Below are positions 18,356 to 27,316 of a DNA stretch of 64,000 nt, in pieces. The DNA is taken from NCBI GenBank assembly GCA_041391425.1, contig JAWKNZ010000015.1, positions 1 through 64,000 of the forward strand. Direction: 5' to 3'. The notes under the pieces are model-generated. The model saw nothing but the letters and a program-made list of their open reading frames with translations, was not told the DNA's origin and did no database searches. The stretch comes from JAWKNZ01 sp041391425 (lineage in GTDB: Bacteria > Bdellovibrionota_B > Oligoflexia > Oligoflexales > JAWKNZ01). Positions within the stretch are counted from its first letter, which is position 1. Each line of letters opens with the position of its first letter. A program made the position numbers and the translations under genes.

Positions 18356-19724
18356 TATTAAAAGTCTTGGGTTAAGACCAGAATTACAAAAAAGCTTAGA
18401 TCTATTTGGATTTTCTAAATTGACGGAGATTCAGGCAAAAGCATTACCAGAGATTTTGGAAGGAAATGATATTATTGCTCAAGCGCCAACAGGTTCTGGA
18501 AAAACTCTTGCCTTTGGTCTGGGGGTATTATCCGATATCATTATTGCGGACTATTATATCCAATCACTTATTCTTTGCCCTACCCGTGAGCTAGCAACTC
18601 AAGTGGCAACAGAAATCAGGAAATTAGCTAGATTTAGCGAAAACTTAAAGGTATTGCTTTTATGTGGTGGTACTCCTATTGCGCCTCAGATAAATTCACT
18701 TGAGCATGGCGCGCATATTATTGTAGGAACTCCCGGAAGAGTGCTCGATCATCTGAGTAAAAGGACTTTAAAAATTTCAGCTATTAAAACTTTAGTTTTG
18801 GACGAAGCAGACCGTATGTTAGATATGGGCTTTGGTGAAGATATCAGGAAAATTATTAATCGAACACCAGAGAGGCGGCAAACACTCCTTTTTTCAGCTA
18901 CTTTTCCCGATGATATTAAGGCTATGAGCAATGATATTCAAAGAAATCCTTCTCATGTTATGGCTCAAGCTACGGTGCAAAATAGTGATATTGAGCAATT
19001 GTTTTTTGAAAGCAAAAAAGAAGAACGTTATGATCTTCTTCTTGCGTTGTATGCTGAGTACAGGCCAGAGTCTAGTATTGTTTTCTGTACGACAAAAATT
19101 CAATGTGACGAGGTGGCTCGTTTTTTAAGGGAATGTGGTTTAACAGCATTAGCTATTCATAGCGATTTGGAGCAAGAACAACGCGAAGAGGTCATGGTTC
19201 GCTTTGCGAACAAAAGTGCTTCTATTCTGGTTGCGACTGACGTGGCAGCAAGAGGCTTAGATGTTAAAGATCTAAATGCAGTGATTAATTTTGAATTATC
19301 AAAAGATCCAGAAGTTCATGTACATCGTATTGGTCGTACTGGAAGAGCAGGCCAAAAAGGGCTAGCGCTGAGTATTTATAATCGCTCTGAAATGTTTCGC
19401 ATTAAAGCAATCGAAGAATTGATGCAGATAGAGGTGCAAAAAAAATCTCTATTTAACAAGCTTAAAAATAATAAACTAGATCTCAAACCGGAAATGGCAA
19501 CTCTTAAGATATTTGCGGGTAAAAAGAATAAATTGCGACCGGGAGATATTCTTGGAGCATTGGTTAAAGAAGCAGGAATTGAAGGGAAATATATCGGTAA
19601 AATTCACACATATGATCATATATCCTACGTAGCCATTCATAAAAATCATATGGAAATAGCTCATAGCCGGTTATCAAATGCGAAAATAAAAAACCGGAGA
19701 TTTCGCCTGCAAATTTTACGTTAA
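18342..19724 (+). CDS. dbpA: DEAD-box RNA helicase DbpA
   Basis: The protein has 460 residues with all helicase motifs: APTGSGKT, PTREL, LDEADRMLDMGFGEDI, SATFPDD, ARGLDV and HRIGRTGRAG. The C-terminal 75 residues (MATLKIFAGKKNKLRPGDIL..) form the DbpA/CsdA RNA-binding domain, which targets 23S rRNA hairpin 92 during 50S assembly. The TTG start at 18342 overlaps the end of the preceding helicase gene, implying coupled translation. The family assignment rests on this tail. Confidence 0.85.
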   Translation: MHKDNIKSLGLRPELQKSLDLFGFSKLTEIQAKALPEILEGNDIIAQAPTGSGKTLAFGLGVLSDIIIADYYIQSLILCPTRELATQVATEIRKLARFSENLKVLLLCGGTPIAPQINSLEHGAHIIVGTPGRVLDHLSKRTLKISAIKTLVLDEADRMLDMGFGEDIRKIINRTPERRQTLLFSATFPDDIKAMSNDIQRNPSHVMAQATVQNSDIEQLFFESKKEERYDLLLALYAEYRPESSIVFCTTKIQCDEVARFLRECGLTALAIHSDLEQEQREEVMVRFANKSASILVATDVAARGLDVKDLNAVINFELSKDPEVHVHRIGRTGRAGQKGLALSIYNRSEMFRIKAIEELMQIEVQKKSLFNKLKNNKLDLKPEMATLKIFAGKKNKLRPGDILGALVKEAGIEGKYIGKIHTYDHISYVAIHKNHMEIAHSRLSNAKIKNRRFRLQILR

Positions 19725-19773
19725 GCGTAAAATTATCAAATATGGCCTTTATACGAAAAGAATATTTGAGTTT

Positions 19774-20328
19774 ATGAATTTAAAAGTAGTCGACAATTGT
19801 AGTACGCATGATCACACTTTAAAAGCTATTCATCTATATACGGATGCAAGTTATGATCAAAACTCAAAAAAGGGTGTGGCTGGTGTAATGGTTGTTAAAT
19901 GGCGAGAAGAACCTTTTACATTTGATTCTAATCTTGCTTCAGAAGCTATAATTAATATAAAATTTTTCGAAAATACGAACTGTACAAGTTTAGAATTTGA
20001 GGCAATTATTTGGGCTATGGAAGCATTGAAGGAACTTGCGCTCGAAACAAAAATAAGAATTTATACAGACTGCAAATCGGCAGTAGATTTGCCAAGAAGA
20101 AGAAAACATCTAGAAAATACACAATTTATAAGCAAAAGAACGGGAGCTTTATTAAATAACACTAGCCTTTATATAAAGTTTTTCAAACTTCTTGATTGTT
20201 TAAACCCCGAATTGGTTTGGGTGAAAGGCCATAAGCCGGCTGTTGAACGCAGTCTTACAGATCATCTTTTTAATATGGTTGATAAGGCGACTCGCAAAGC
20301 TTTGCGGGAAGTAAAGTTAGGGAAGTAA
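19774..20328 (+). CDS. RNase H-fold protein
   Basis: The protein has 184 residues. All four acidic catalytic positions of RNase HI-like nucleases can be placed: Asp in LYTDASYD, Glu in SLEFEAI, Asp in IYTDCKSA, and Asp in DKATRKALR after the KGHK histidine motif. It should cut RNA in RNA:DNA hybrids. It is diverged from canonical RnhA and has a 15-residue N-terminal extension. It begins 49 bp after dbpA, so it is likely co-transcribed with the two helicases. Confidence 0.75.
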   Translation: MNLKVVDNCSTHDHTLKAIHLYTDASYDQNSKKGVAGVMVVKWREEPFTFDSNLASEAIINIKFFENTNCTSLEFEAIIWAMEALKELALETKIRIYTDCKSAVDLPRRRKHLENTQFISKRTGALLNNTSLYIKFFKLLDCLNPELVWVKGHKPAVERSLTDHLFNMVDKATRKALREVKLGK

Positions 20329-20354
20329 TATGGGAGCCCTAAAATAAGGCTTAT

Positions 20355-20660
20355 TGTGTTATTATGATGCATGTAATGTCTATATTCATTGATTTTAAAA
20401 TCACTCTTTCAGTGATAAGCACCTCACCATCTATGAGATCAGCATGGTTATCTATATTTTTTATGATTCGTACTTGCCTGATCCAATCCTTTCTCCAACG
20501 TTACGCCCAGTCACTAAAACGGTTCCTTTTTGTTTTAGATGATAAAGTTCCAAGCTGGCTTCTTTTCTCTGGGAAACGACAGTTTCTGTTGTTGCTTGTA
20601 GTAAATAGAGTTCGCCACTTATTCCTTAGCTAATCCTTGTGTTAAAGAGTTGGCAACTAT
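20355..20660 (-). pseudogene. Remnant of a second phosphoenolpyruvate synthase gene
   Basis: Read leftwards, one frame gives GELYLLQATTETVVSQRK, then ASLELYHLKQKGTVLVTG and RNVGERIGSGK. This closely follows the intact ppsA at 42511 (GELYILQARPETVVSQRK..). A frameshift after GSGK leads into VRIIKNIDNHADLIDGEVL, which matches the same ppsA region. Only about 100 codons spanning the end of the nucleotide-binding domain and the swivel linker survive, with at least two frameshifts. It sits at the edge of the first stress island. Confidence 0.8.
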
Positions 20661-20755
20661 GATGTGACTAAGGCTATCCAAAAATTTATATTTCATCTCT
20701 TCCTCACTTAATAACGTAATAACGATAAGCAAGAAATTTGCCAAAAATGATATAT

Positions 20756-20918
20756 CCGGGATCTGAAATTTTTTGAAAAACTGTAGTATTTTCACCGGAT
20801 TCTAAGTTCTGTCGGGTGCTAGGCGCGAGGAGGTGGGAAACCGCAGTGTACATGTTGGTACATGATGATTACCTGACGACGAAGCAACGCTGCAACCGGT
20901 TAGAAATTCGGATCAGGG
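20756..20918. repeat. MITE-B palindromic element, copy 1 (163 bp)
   Basis: It matches the copy at 27317-27479 over its whole length with scattered mismatches. The ends are imperfect inverted repeats (CCGGGATCTGAAATT against the complement of AAATTCGGATCAGGG, 11 of 15). The centre is GTGTAC-N6-GTACAT followed by GATGATT, like MITE-A. It has no coding capacity. The rest of 20661-21002 shows no gene. Confidence 0.85.
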
Positions 20919-21002
20919 ATATGTGTAATGATTTTGTATGCAGATATTGTAACAATATATTGCGATAAGATCCTATGATGGCAATTAAAGTATTTAAAAA
21001 TT

Positions 21003-21018
21003 TGGTGTGGTAATTGCA
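21003..21018 (+). promoter_or_regulatory. Sigma-54 promoter candidate for the HPF-like/GH130 genes
   Basis: TGGTGTGGTAATTGCA has GG and GC separated by exactly 10 bp, as sigma-54 requires, and TTGCA as a perfect -12 element. The -24 element deviates at one base (TGGT for TGGC). The predicted transcript starts near 21030, just before the ATG at 21054. Confidence 0.6.
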
Positions 21019-21053
21019 GTTATCAGCTTGGCTAGTAAAAAGGAATGTGATAA

Positions 21054-21435
21054 ATGGACATGCCGGGTAACATTGATTTTAGGAATATGCCTGAAGAAAA
21101 AAGGCGTTCGACGGCATGTTGAAAGATTGTTGCGGCAGCTAGAACATCAATTCGATGGGATTGAAAATTTTCATGTGTCTATTGCCAAGCCTTATCATCA
21201 CCGTTATTGCGGGCATCCTTTTGAGCTACGAATTGAAGTAACTGTATTTGGTCAGAATTACAAAGTCACTAGAATGCCTTCCGCAGATGGTTCTTGTAAT
21301 GATTTGCATACCTTAATCAGAAGCGCTTTTGATGAGCTTTCTCATAAGCTTGATTACGCTTCCATTGGAATTCATTATAAAATTAAGCCAAATGTTGGGC
21401 AATGGGGTGAATCAGAAGCTCCAACACGGCATTAG
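21054..21435 (+). CDS. Ribosome hibernation factor-like protein (HPF/RaiA family), apparent frameshift
   Basis: RRHVERLLRQLEHQFDGIENFHV.. through LRIEVTVFGQNYKVTR and DLHTLIRSAFDELSHKL matches the HPF/sigma-54-modulation fold, which binds idle 30S subunits. The expected N-terminus (MDMPGNIDFRNMPEEK) is in another frame starting at ATG 21054, with AAGGA well placed upstream. Removing one A from the six-A run 21097-21102 joins it to the main frame. A frame open from GTG 21007 would overlap the sigma-54 promoter, so it is unlikely to be the real start. The main frame ends at 21435. Confidence 0.7.
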
Positions 21436-21470
21436 AATATTTAAAATTTGATATAGAAAAAGGAATTCTG

Positions 21471-23303
21471 ATGAGGGTGGGGAGCGAGACTGGGAGTGAA
21501 GCAAAGTCACAAGTAGCTTTAGGTGTATTTTCAGATCAAAAAAAAATTTGTTGTTATTTTGCATCCAAACACAGAAAAATTTCAATTGCAGAAAGTTTTG
21601 ATGGTGAAAAATTTGCACTCAGCGATGGATATTTGCCGGTAAAATCATGCATAAAAATTCATCTTAGTAAGCTTGATATTGGACAAGTTGCAATAATTGA
21701 GTCATCTAAGGGGAAGTTGTCGTTGGCTTTCTCAAAAAATCTTAAGGAATGGAAATCACTTTGCCATTTGGAAAGAAGAAAAGTTTCAGATGCAACAATC
21801 GTCCCACAATTTCAGCTGGACGGAAAATATTTAATGCTTGTTGGTGGAAAAGTCTTGAAATTATGCTGGTCAAGAAATGCTTATTATTGGAATTTTAACA
21901 AGTTAGTGGAATTAAAAATAAAAGTAAATGAGAATGATGAAACTATTGAGTTAGATTGTGCAGAGCTCATTGAGTGTGGAATTTTGGTTTGTTATCGAAT
22001 TTTGCGGACCGGAGAAAAATTTCATACGCATCAAATATATTTAGCAATTCTTGACAAAAATGATCCGGAAAAGGTGATTTGGAATTCACAATCATTCATT
22101 TGGGAAAGTGATCCGGAATGGGGAAGGTGTCAACCGGTTGGAGCGGTATTATTTCATTCGGGAATTTATGGATTTTGGAATACCTTTAAATTTGGTTTGT
22201 TGCAGGTTCGTTATCCTACCAAAGAGTTACCATTTACATTACCAATAAACAGAAAAATTGGTTTAATTAAATCTCAAAAAAACCCTATTATTTATCCTAG
22301 ATCGCAGTATCAATGGGAAAAATTTTCGACTTTTAATCCAGCTGCTTTTTTAGCTGATGGCAGAGTACATATCCTTTATAGGGCTCAAAGTGATGACCTA
22401 ATGTCGAGTATTGGCTATGCTTCGTCGAGTAACGGTATTGATATTGATGAAAGATTTGAATCACCAATTTATAAACCTCAAGAAGTTTTTGAATCTTATG
22501 AGGGTAAGGATGATACTGTAAAAATAAATTCTATATATGCATCTGGTGGAGGAGTTGCCGGGTGTGAAGATCCTCGGGTAACTTTAATTGATGATACTGT
22601 ATACATGACATATGTTGCCTTTGATGGATCTAATCCACCACGCATTGCACTGACATCTATTTATCTAGATGATTTTTTAGCAAAACGTTGGCGATGGAAG
22701 CGTCCGGTTCTTATTTCGCCTCCCAATATAGTTGATAAAAGCGGCGTCATTTTTCCGGAAAAAATTGATGGAAAATTTGTAATTATGCATCGAATTTTTC
22801 CTAATATTCTCATAGATTTTGAAGAATTTTTAGACTTTGATGGGCGTCGATGGCTTAGAGGAGAATATCAAATTCCTATCCTTGAAAACAGTTGGGATAG
22901 CCGTAAAATCGGTGCTGGAGCTCCACCTTTGAAGACAGAAGATGGTTGGCTTCTTATTTATTATGGAGTTGATGATAGAGATGACCGATTTTATAAGATT
23001 GGTGCAATGTTACTTGATCTAGAGGATCCTACTAAGGTTTTATATAGATCTTCTAGCCCTATTTTGGAGCCCGAAGAATGGTATGAAAATTCTGGTTTTA
23101 AACCTGGAGTTGCTTATCCGTGTGGCGCCGTTATTTTGGAAAGTGATTTGTTTGTATATTATGGCGGTGCTGATAGTGTTGTGTGTGTTGCCCAAGCAAA
23201 ACTAAAAGAATTTATTCAAGCTTTAAAGGAAGAAAGTGAATTAAATTTTACTGTCGCTGAAACTCGAAGGGTCAATTATGATGCACCTTACTCGTACCAC
23301 TAA
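21471..23303 (+). CDS. GH130-family glycoside phosphorylase-like protein
   Basis: The protein has 610 residues. The C-terminal half (about 265-600) is a GH130 five-bladed propeller. It contains NPIIYPRSQYQWEKFSTFNP, the catalytic-type GCEDPRV, VIFPEKIDGKFVIMHR, GAGAPPLKTEDGWLLIYYG and CGAVILESDLFVYYGGAD. GH130 enzymes phosphorolyse beta-mannosides. The N-terminal 260 residues look like a degenerate second propeller without the EDPR motif. AAGGA precedes the ATG. The gene sits between the HPF-like gene and a second GH130 gene, so a role in using stored or cell-wall mannoside during stress is possible but unproven. Confidence 0.8.
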   Translation: MRVGSETGSEAKSQVALGVFSDQKKICCYFASKHRKISIAESFDGEKFALSDGYLPVKSCIKIHLSKLDIGQVAIIESSKGKLSLAFSKNLKEWKSLCHLERRKVSDATIVPQFQLDGKYLMLVGGKVLKLCWSRNAYYWNFNKLVELKIKVNENDETIELDCAELIECGILVCYRILRTGEKFHTHQIYLAILDKNDPEKVIWNSQSFIWESDPEWGRCQPVGAVLFHSGIYGFWNTFKFGLLQVRYPTKELPFTLPINRKIGLIKSQKNPIIYPRSQYQWEKFSTFNPAAFLADGRVHILYRAQSDDLMSSIGYASSSNGIDIDERFESPIYKPQEVFESYEGKDDTVKINSIYASGGGVAGCEDPRVTLIDDTVYMTYVAFDGSNPPRIALTSIYLDDFLAKRWRWKRPVLISPPNIVDKSGVIFPEKIDGKFVIMHRIFPNILIDFEEFLDFDGRRWLRGEYQIPILENSWDSRKIGAGAPPLKTEDGWLLIYYGVDDRDDRFYKIGAMLLDLEDPTKVLYRSSSPILEPEEWYENSGFKPGVAYPCGAVILESDLFVYYGGADSVVCVAQAKLKEFIQALKEESELNFTVAETRRVNYDAPYSYH

Positions 23304-25212
23304 AAATCCTATACTGACACCGGATGCGAAAACTGAATGGGAAAGTTTTGCTACATTCAATGGCAATGTTTTCTTGTGGAAGGGCTCATACCATATGGTA
23401 TATAGAGCACTTTCTAGTATTCGTCGGTTTGAGGGTAACGATCTTCGAATGTCATCGGTTGGTAGAGCTGTTTCTGTAGATGGAGTCACGTTTACTCGAG
23501 AAGGTCTTTTTCTTAGGCCTGAACCTTCATGGGATCGTTTTGGCTGTGAAGATCCACGGGTCACTATAATGGACGATAAAATTTATTTATTCTATACCGC
23601 TATAGGTGCATATCCATTTGATCCAGCTCATATTCGAGCAGGAGTTGCTGTTTATAAGGATCTAGAGGAACTTCCAGAAAGGCATCTTTTAACTCCCTTT
23701 AACGCAAAAGCTATGGTAATGTTTCCTGAAAAAATTGCTGGGAAATACGTAGTTTTAGTTACAGCTAATACTGATTTACCACCTTCGACAATTGGTGTTG
23801 CCAGTTTTGAAAATATCCAACAGCTTTGGTCGAGAACTTTTTGGAAGCACTGGTATCATGATTTAACATCTCATGAATTACACTTAAAAAGATTAAATAC
23901 GGATCAAGTTGAGGTTGGCTCAGCCCCACTAAAAACTGATCAAGGTTGGCTTTTAATCTATTGTCGTATTCAAAATTATGGTCATCCAGGCACAGTTTTT
24001 GGCATCGAAGCTGCTTTACTAGATTTGAAAGATCCAAAAATAATTATTGCTCGAACTAGAGGTCCAATTCTTGTTCCGGAAGTCGGTTATGAAACCCATG
24101 GCACGGTTCCCAATGTAATTTTTCCTTCGGGAGCTATGATTGTTGGTGAAGAATTACGAGTTTACTATGGAGGAGCTGATACGGTCTGTGCATTAGCAAC
24201 TTGTAATTTGGATATGCTTCTTAAGAGTTTGACTCCTGAGTGTATTAGCTTTCCGCGGTTTGTCCGCTCTTCACAAAACCCGGTGTTAACATCAAGATGG
24301 GATTGTGATTGGGAGCGTCTCGGAGTTTATAACCCGGGTGTTCTTCAAGATAACAATAAAATACATGTGATCTATCGGGCACAAGATAATTCAGGGACAT
24401 CTACTTTTGGTTTAGCTAGTTATACTAGTAATGGCCTCAAATTGCAAGAACGAGGAAGGACTCCTATATATGTTCCAAGAGGTGATTTTGAAATAAAGAC
24501 TTCATCTAATGGATTCTCGGGGTGTGAAGACCCACGTCTTACTAAAATAGGGGATGACGTTTTTATGCTTTATACAGCTTATAGAGGTGATAGTCCTCCT
24601 CGTGTAGCACTGACTCAGATTGAAATCGAAGATTTTCGAAGTAAAAATTGGCAAGCTTGGAAGCATCCAATTTTGATTTCGCCTCCTGGTATTGCCGACA
24701 AAGATGCTTGTTTTTTCCCGGAAAAAATAAATGATAATTTTGTGACGATTCACAGAATTGAGCCTGATATTGTTTTTGACTATCGGCCTGAGTTTAATTT
24801 TGATGGCAAATCACGTTGGTTGGAGGCTCAAGCAAGTATTACACCCCGTAAAGGCAGTTGGGAAGGCATTAAGATTGGAGCTAATACCCCTCCACTTAAA
24901 ACTGAATCAGGTTGGCTATTGTTCTACCATGGGGTTGGAAGTCATGATCATCATTATCGTCTTGGAGCTTTGCTATTAGATTTGAAGAATCCCGCAAATA
25001 TTTTAGGACGAAGTTTCGATCCTATTTTAGAGCCTGAAATGCGCTATGAAAAATTCGGTCAAGTACGCAATGTAGTTTTCCCCTGTGGTTTTGCTGTGGT
25101 TGAAGATGATATTTTTATTTTTTATGGTGGGGCTGATACATATACCTGTTTAGCATCCGTTTCTCTTTCTAATCTCCTTTTGTACCTTAAAGGTTGTGGA
25201 AGCCTACAATAG
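23278..25212 (+). CDS. Tandem GH130 protein with two phosphorylase-like domains
   Basis: The protein has 644 residues in two GH130 domains, about 1-320 and 325-644. Each has its own NP-[IV]-LT start, EDPR motif (GCEDPRVTIMD; GCEDPRLTKIG), FPEKI block and final YGGADT. GAAGGG is correctly spaced before the ATG at 23278, which overlaps the previous gene by 26 bp. It is therefore a real second gene, not a frameshifted continuation. With its neighbour it makes three GH130 domains with EDPR in one operon. Confidence 0.8.
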   Translation: MMHLTRTTKNPILTPDAKTEWESFATFNGNVFLWKGSYHMVYRALSSIRRFEGNDLRMSSVGRAVSVDGVTFTREGLFLRPEPSWDRFGCEDPRVTIMDDKIYLFYTAIGAYPFDPAHIRAGVAVYKDLEELPERHLLTPFNAKAMVMFPEKIAGKYVVLVTANTDLPPSTIGVASFENIQQLWSRTFWKHWYHDLTSHELHLKRLNTDQVEVGSAPLKTDQGWLLIYCRIQNYGHPGTVFGIEAALLDLKDPKIIIARTRGPILVPEVGYETHGTVPNVIFPSGAMIVGEELRVYYGGADTVCALATCNLDMLLKSLTPECISFPRFVRSSQNPVLTSRWDCDWERLGVYNPGVLQDNNKIHVIYRAQDNSGTSTFGLASYTSNGLKLQERGRTPIYVPRGDFEIKTSSNGFSGCEDPRLTKIGDDVFMLYTAYRGDSPPRVALTQIEIEDFRSKNWQAWKHPILISPPGIADKDACFFPEKINDNFVTIHRIEPDIVFDYRPEFNFDGKSRWLEAQASITPRKGSWEGIKIGANTPPLKTESGWLLFYHGVGSHDHHYRLGALLLDLKNPANILGRSFDPILEPEMRYEKFGQVRNVVFPCGFAVVEDDIFIFYGGADTYTCLASVSLSNLLLYLKGCGSLQ

Positions 25213-25275
25213 CTTATAGCAAATATATAGTATGCGAATCTTTATAGGTAAATACAGTACTATGCAAGTTGGATT

Positions 25276-25291
25276 TGGAATAAAAAATGCA
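25276..25291 (+). promoter_or_regulatory. Weak sigma-54 promoter candidate for the CsbD-like gene
   Basis: TGGAATAAAAAATGCA keeps GG-N10-GC spacing but lacks the C after TGG and the first T of TTGCA. It lies 63 bp before the CsbD-like ATG. Confidence 0.4.
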
Positions 25292-25353
25292 TTTAAGTAC
25301 GTTGCCAAGCGTTGTGTAAGGTTCTTTATTTATGGAAATTTATGAGGAGTTAA

Positions 25354-25569
25354 ATGATGGAAAAACAAGCTGATTTACAAATTAGAAGCCAACTGACATC
25401 AAAATGGCCAAAGTTTTCTAAGGTTGAGGTAGATGACATTTTAAGCCATCATGACCATTTAAGAAACTCGCTAAAAAAGCACTATAAAATGGACGATAAG
25501 GAGGCAAAGAAAGAAGAAGAAATGTTTTTCAAAAGCTATGGTTCGAAAAAGACTTCAGCTTGTGGCTAA
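25354..25569 (+). CDS. CsbD/YjbJ-like stress protein
   Basis: The protein has 71 residues and is hydrophilic and helical. SQLTSKWPKFSKVEVDDI and LRNSLKKHYKMDDKEAKKEE follow the CsbD-like pattern of the YjbJ type, a small cytoplasmic protein induced by general stress. GAGGAG precedes two adjacent ATG codons. A terminator follows at 25606. Confidence 0.65.
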   Translation: MMEKQADLQIRSQLTSKWPKFSKVEVDDILSHHDHLRNSLKKHYKMDDKEAKKEEEMFFKSYGSKKTSACG

Positions 25570-25605
25570 CATAAGAAAAGATTTCTAAGTTAAGATAAAT
25601 TTGTG

Positions 25606-25635
25606 ATGGAGAGATAGAATCTCTCCATTTTTCTT
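25606..25635 (+). terminator. Rho-independent terminator after the CsbD-like gene
   Basis: ATGGAGAGA (25606-25614) pairs with TCTCTCCAT (25620-25628) and is followed by TTTTCTTATTTT. It closes the rightward GH130/CsbD block. Confidence 0.85.
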
Positions 25636-25639
25636 ATTT

Positions 25640-25989
25640 TCTGCAAACAGGTTTTCAGGGCTGGATCTGATATTTGTATTTTATTTGTTATCAAGAGTAT
25701 TTGCTATTTTGTCTACATTTTGTCGAAATACATTTATTTGAAACTATTTGATAGCAATTATTGGGTTAGCAGGATGCATGACACCGATGAGTACTCAAGA
25801 AATAAAGGTTTTAACTAGTTGTGGTCATACTAAACTAGATTAAATTCGGAAGAATTTGTTAAAAAATGGATTCGAAATATCTTCCCAAAGTTAGAAGGCT
25901 TTGCAAGCTAAGTTCAAAGGCATAGAAACGATGATTAATGGAAAAATTTCCAAGCGTATGACAATAATTAAAGGGTGAATTATTGCTGA
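25640..25989. other. Intergenic region with a possible lipoprotein remnant
   Basis: One short rightward frame (about 25748-25842) reads IAIIGLAGCMTPMSTQEIKV with a good lipobox (LAGC), then stops after about 30 codons. It may be the start of a lost lipoprotein gene. I see nothing else between the terminator and the leftward gene ending at 25990. Confidence 0.3.
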
Positions 25990-26477
25990 TTAGAGATTAT
26001 TGGAAGCATTGAAATAGTCTATTACAAACCGATCTAGTTGCGAGGGAGACAATTTTCCTAATGTTATTGTTTCGGAGTCCAATTTTGTTCCTAATTGGCT
26101 ATGTTTCTGGATTTCATGTAACAGTTCGTCCTTGTTGAGCCAGGTCCGAGCAATACAATGCGGATTGCATTATCAATCAATTCTATTATGTTTTGAAAAT
26201 ATTTTTTTTTGATTTCTTCTCGCCAACGGTGTTCATTATGCTCGGAAGCGAGGGAATATTCTGCATATGGCCGATTTGCATGGGTTCCACCTGTAGATTT
26301 TCGCCTTTTAGGAAAATTTGATGGAATTGTTATCCTATTTATGCTACTGTTTTCAACACTGAGAATATGAGCTGTTTTATGATCGAGCCAAACGGCAATA
26401 AACCTTTTAGGCTTACTTAAATGAGGTTTCTTAGTTGAGCGGGTTTTAATATCTTGAGTGCGTAATTGTTTGTACAT
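25990..26477 (-). CDS. Small eRF1-like/host-attachment-type protein, frameshifted
   Basis: RFIAVWLDHKTAHILSV, RKSTGG and HRWREEIKKKYFQNIIELI lead to IRIVLLGPG. This resembles a small family related to the archaeo-eukaryotic release factor fold. After LLGPG (about 26142) the open frame runs off and stops at 26091. The neighbouring frame continues naturally as LNKDELLHEIQKHSQLG to a stop at 25990. One base, probably a G, is missing in GGACCTGGCTC. The repaired length is about 163 residues. The role is unknown. It is the last gene of a leftward group. Confidence 0.55.
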
Positions 26478-26499
26478 TTTTCCTCCTAAGTAGTGATCC

Positions 26500-26754
26500 T
26501 TATGATTTGTTTGAAGGTTTTGGTGAAGGTCTTTTTATTTCATCAGGATAGTCAATCGATGGATGTTTACCATTTTTAGGAAAAAAACGATCTTCTTCAT
26601 GATTTTCAATATCAGGAGGTGATTTTTCATTGGGGCGAGTTTTTTTTCTTTTTTTTCCTTTATCCACAAAATATTTTTCCTTTAGAACATTTGCATTGAT
26701 TTGTCGATTATTCCATAATGGAAAAGGTCGATAAATGGATATATGGACTTTCAT
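26500..26754 (-). CDS. Small hypothetical protein, charged and proline-rich
   Basis: The frame has 84 codons. The C-terminal half is dominated by Lys, Pro, Glu and Asn (GKKRKKTRPNEKSPPDIENH), so it is probably disordered. I recognise no family. Its ATG comes one base after the stop of the PDZ lipoprotein gene, and it ends 22 bp before the eRF1-like gene, so the three are probably one operon. Confidence 0.55.
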   Translation of the reverse strand: MKVHISIYRPFPLWNNRQINANVLKEKYFVDKGKKRKKTRPNEKSPPDIENHEEDRFFPKNGKHPSIDYPDEIKRPSPKPSNKS

Positions 26755-26755
26755 T

Positions 26756-27088
26756 TTAACGATTTACTCCATTATTTATGATTTTTAGTGTAATAAACAT
26801 AAATTCTCCATTACGTTCAATTCTTACGTCGACGATTTTCTTATTACGTGTTTGTTCTCTAAATTGGTGAAGCGTATTTACCGGTATATGATCAACATCA
26901 ATAATGACATCACCAATTTGAAATCCTGCACTGGATGCTAACGGTCCATTAATGATACCTAGGTCTTGCGTTATTGCTTTACTAGTTGTGCTAACGGCTA
27001 TCGATTCAACAGTCCCTAGATCTTGGGTATTACATGCGACCAGCATTGCCAATAAAATTAATAAAAAATGGGTATTCAATAGCTTCAC
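26756..27088 (-). CDS. Small PDZ-domain lipoprotein
   Basis: The protein has 110 residues with a signal peptide and lipobox LVAC. The C-terminal 65 residues form a PDZ domain: LGIINGPLASSAGFQIGDVI, then IPVNTLHQFREQ and DVRIERNGE. PDZ modules bind C-termini in envelope proteases or chaperones, but no protease domain is attached here, so it may be an adaptor. It is the first gene of a three-gene leftward group. Confidence 0.65.
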   Translation of the reverse strand: MKLLNTHFLLILLAMLVACNTQDLGTVESIAVSTTSKAITQDLGIINGPLASSAGFQIGDVIIDVDHIPVNTLHQFREQTRNKKIVDVRIERNGEFMFITLKIINNGVNR

Positions 27089-27114
27089 CCCCCCAATCAG
27101 TTATCGATATGACA

Positions 27115-27130
27115 TGCAATATCTATACCT
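27115..27130 (-). promoter_or_regulatory. Weak sigma-54 promoter candidate for the PDZ lipoprotein operon
   Basis: Read leftwards, AGGTATAGATATTGCA keeps GG-N10-GC spacing and a perfect TTGCA -12 element, but the -24 is AGGT rather than TGGC. It lies about 27 bp before the ATG. Confidence 0.35.
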
Positions 27131-27316
27131 TAACTTAAGTCCTTTATGTAAAAGATGGTCGATTCATTTCTTATTTGATTGACAGCATCCTTGTTTGAGC
27201 GTAATGGAATAATTAATACGAAAAACATATGAATATTGATGAACAATTGGAAAATAGAAATTTGCCAATTGTTGTTAGCAATAATTTGGGATAGATGTGT
27301 TGATATAATAGTAAAT

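Noticed and set aside
20364..20633. Rightward open frame of 89 codons
   Set aside because: It is the antisense of the ppsA remnant; the leftward frames carry conserved ppsA sequence.
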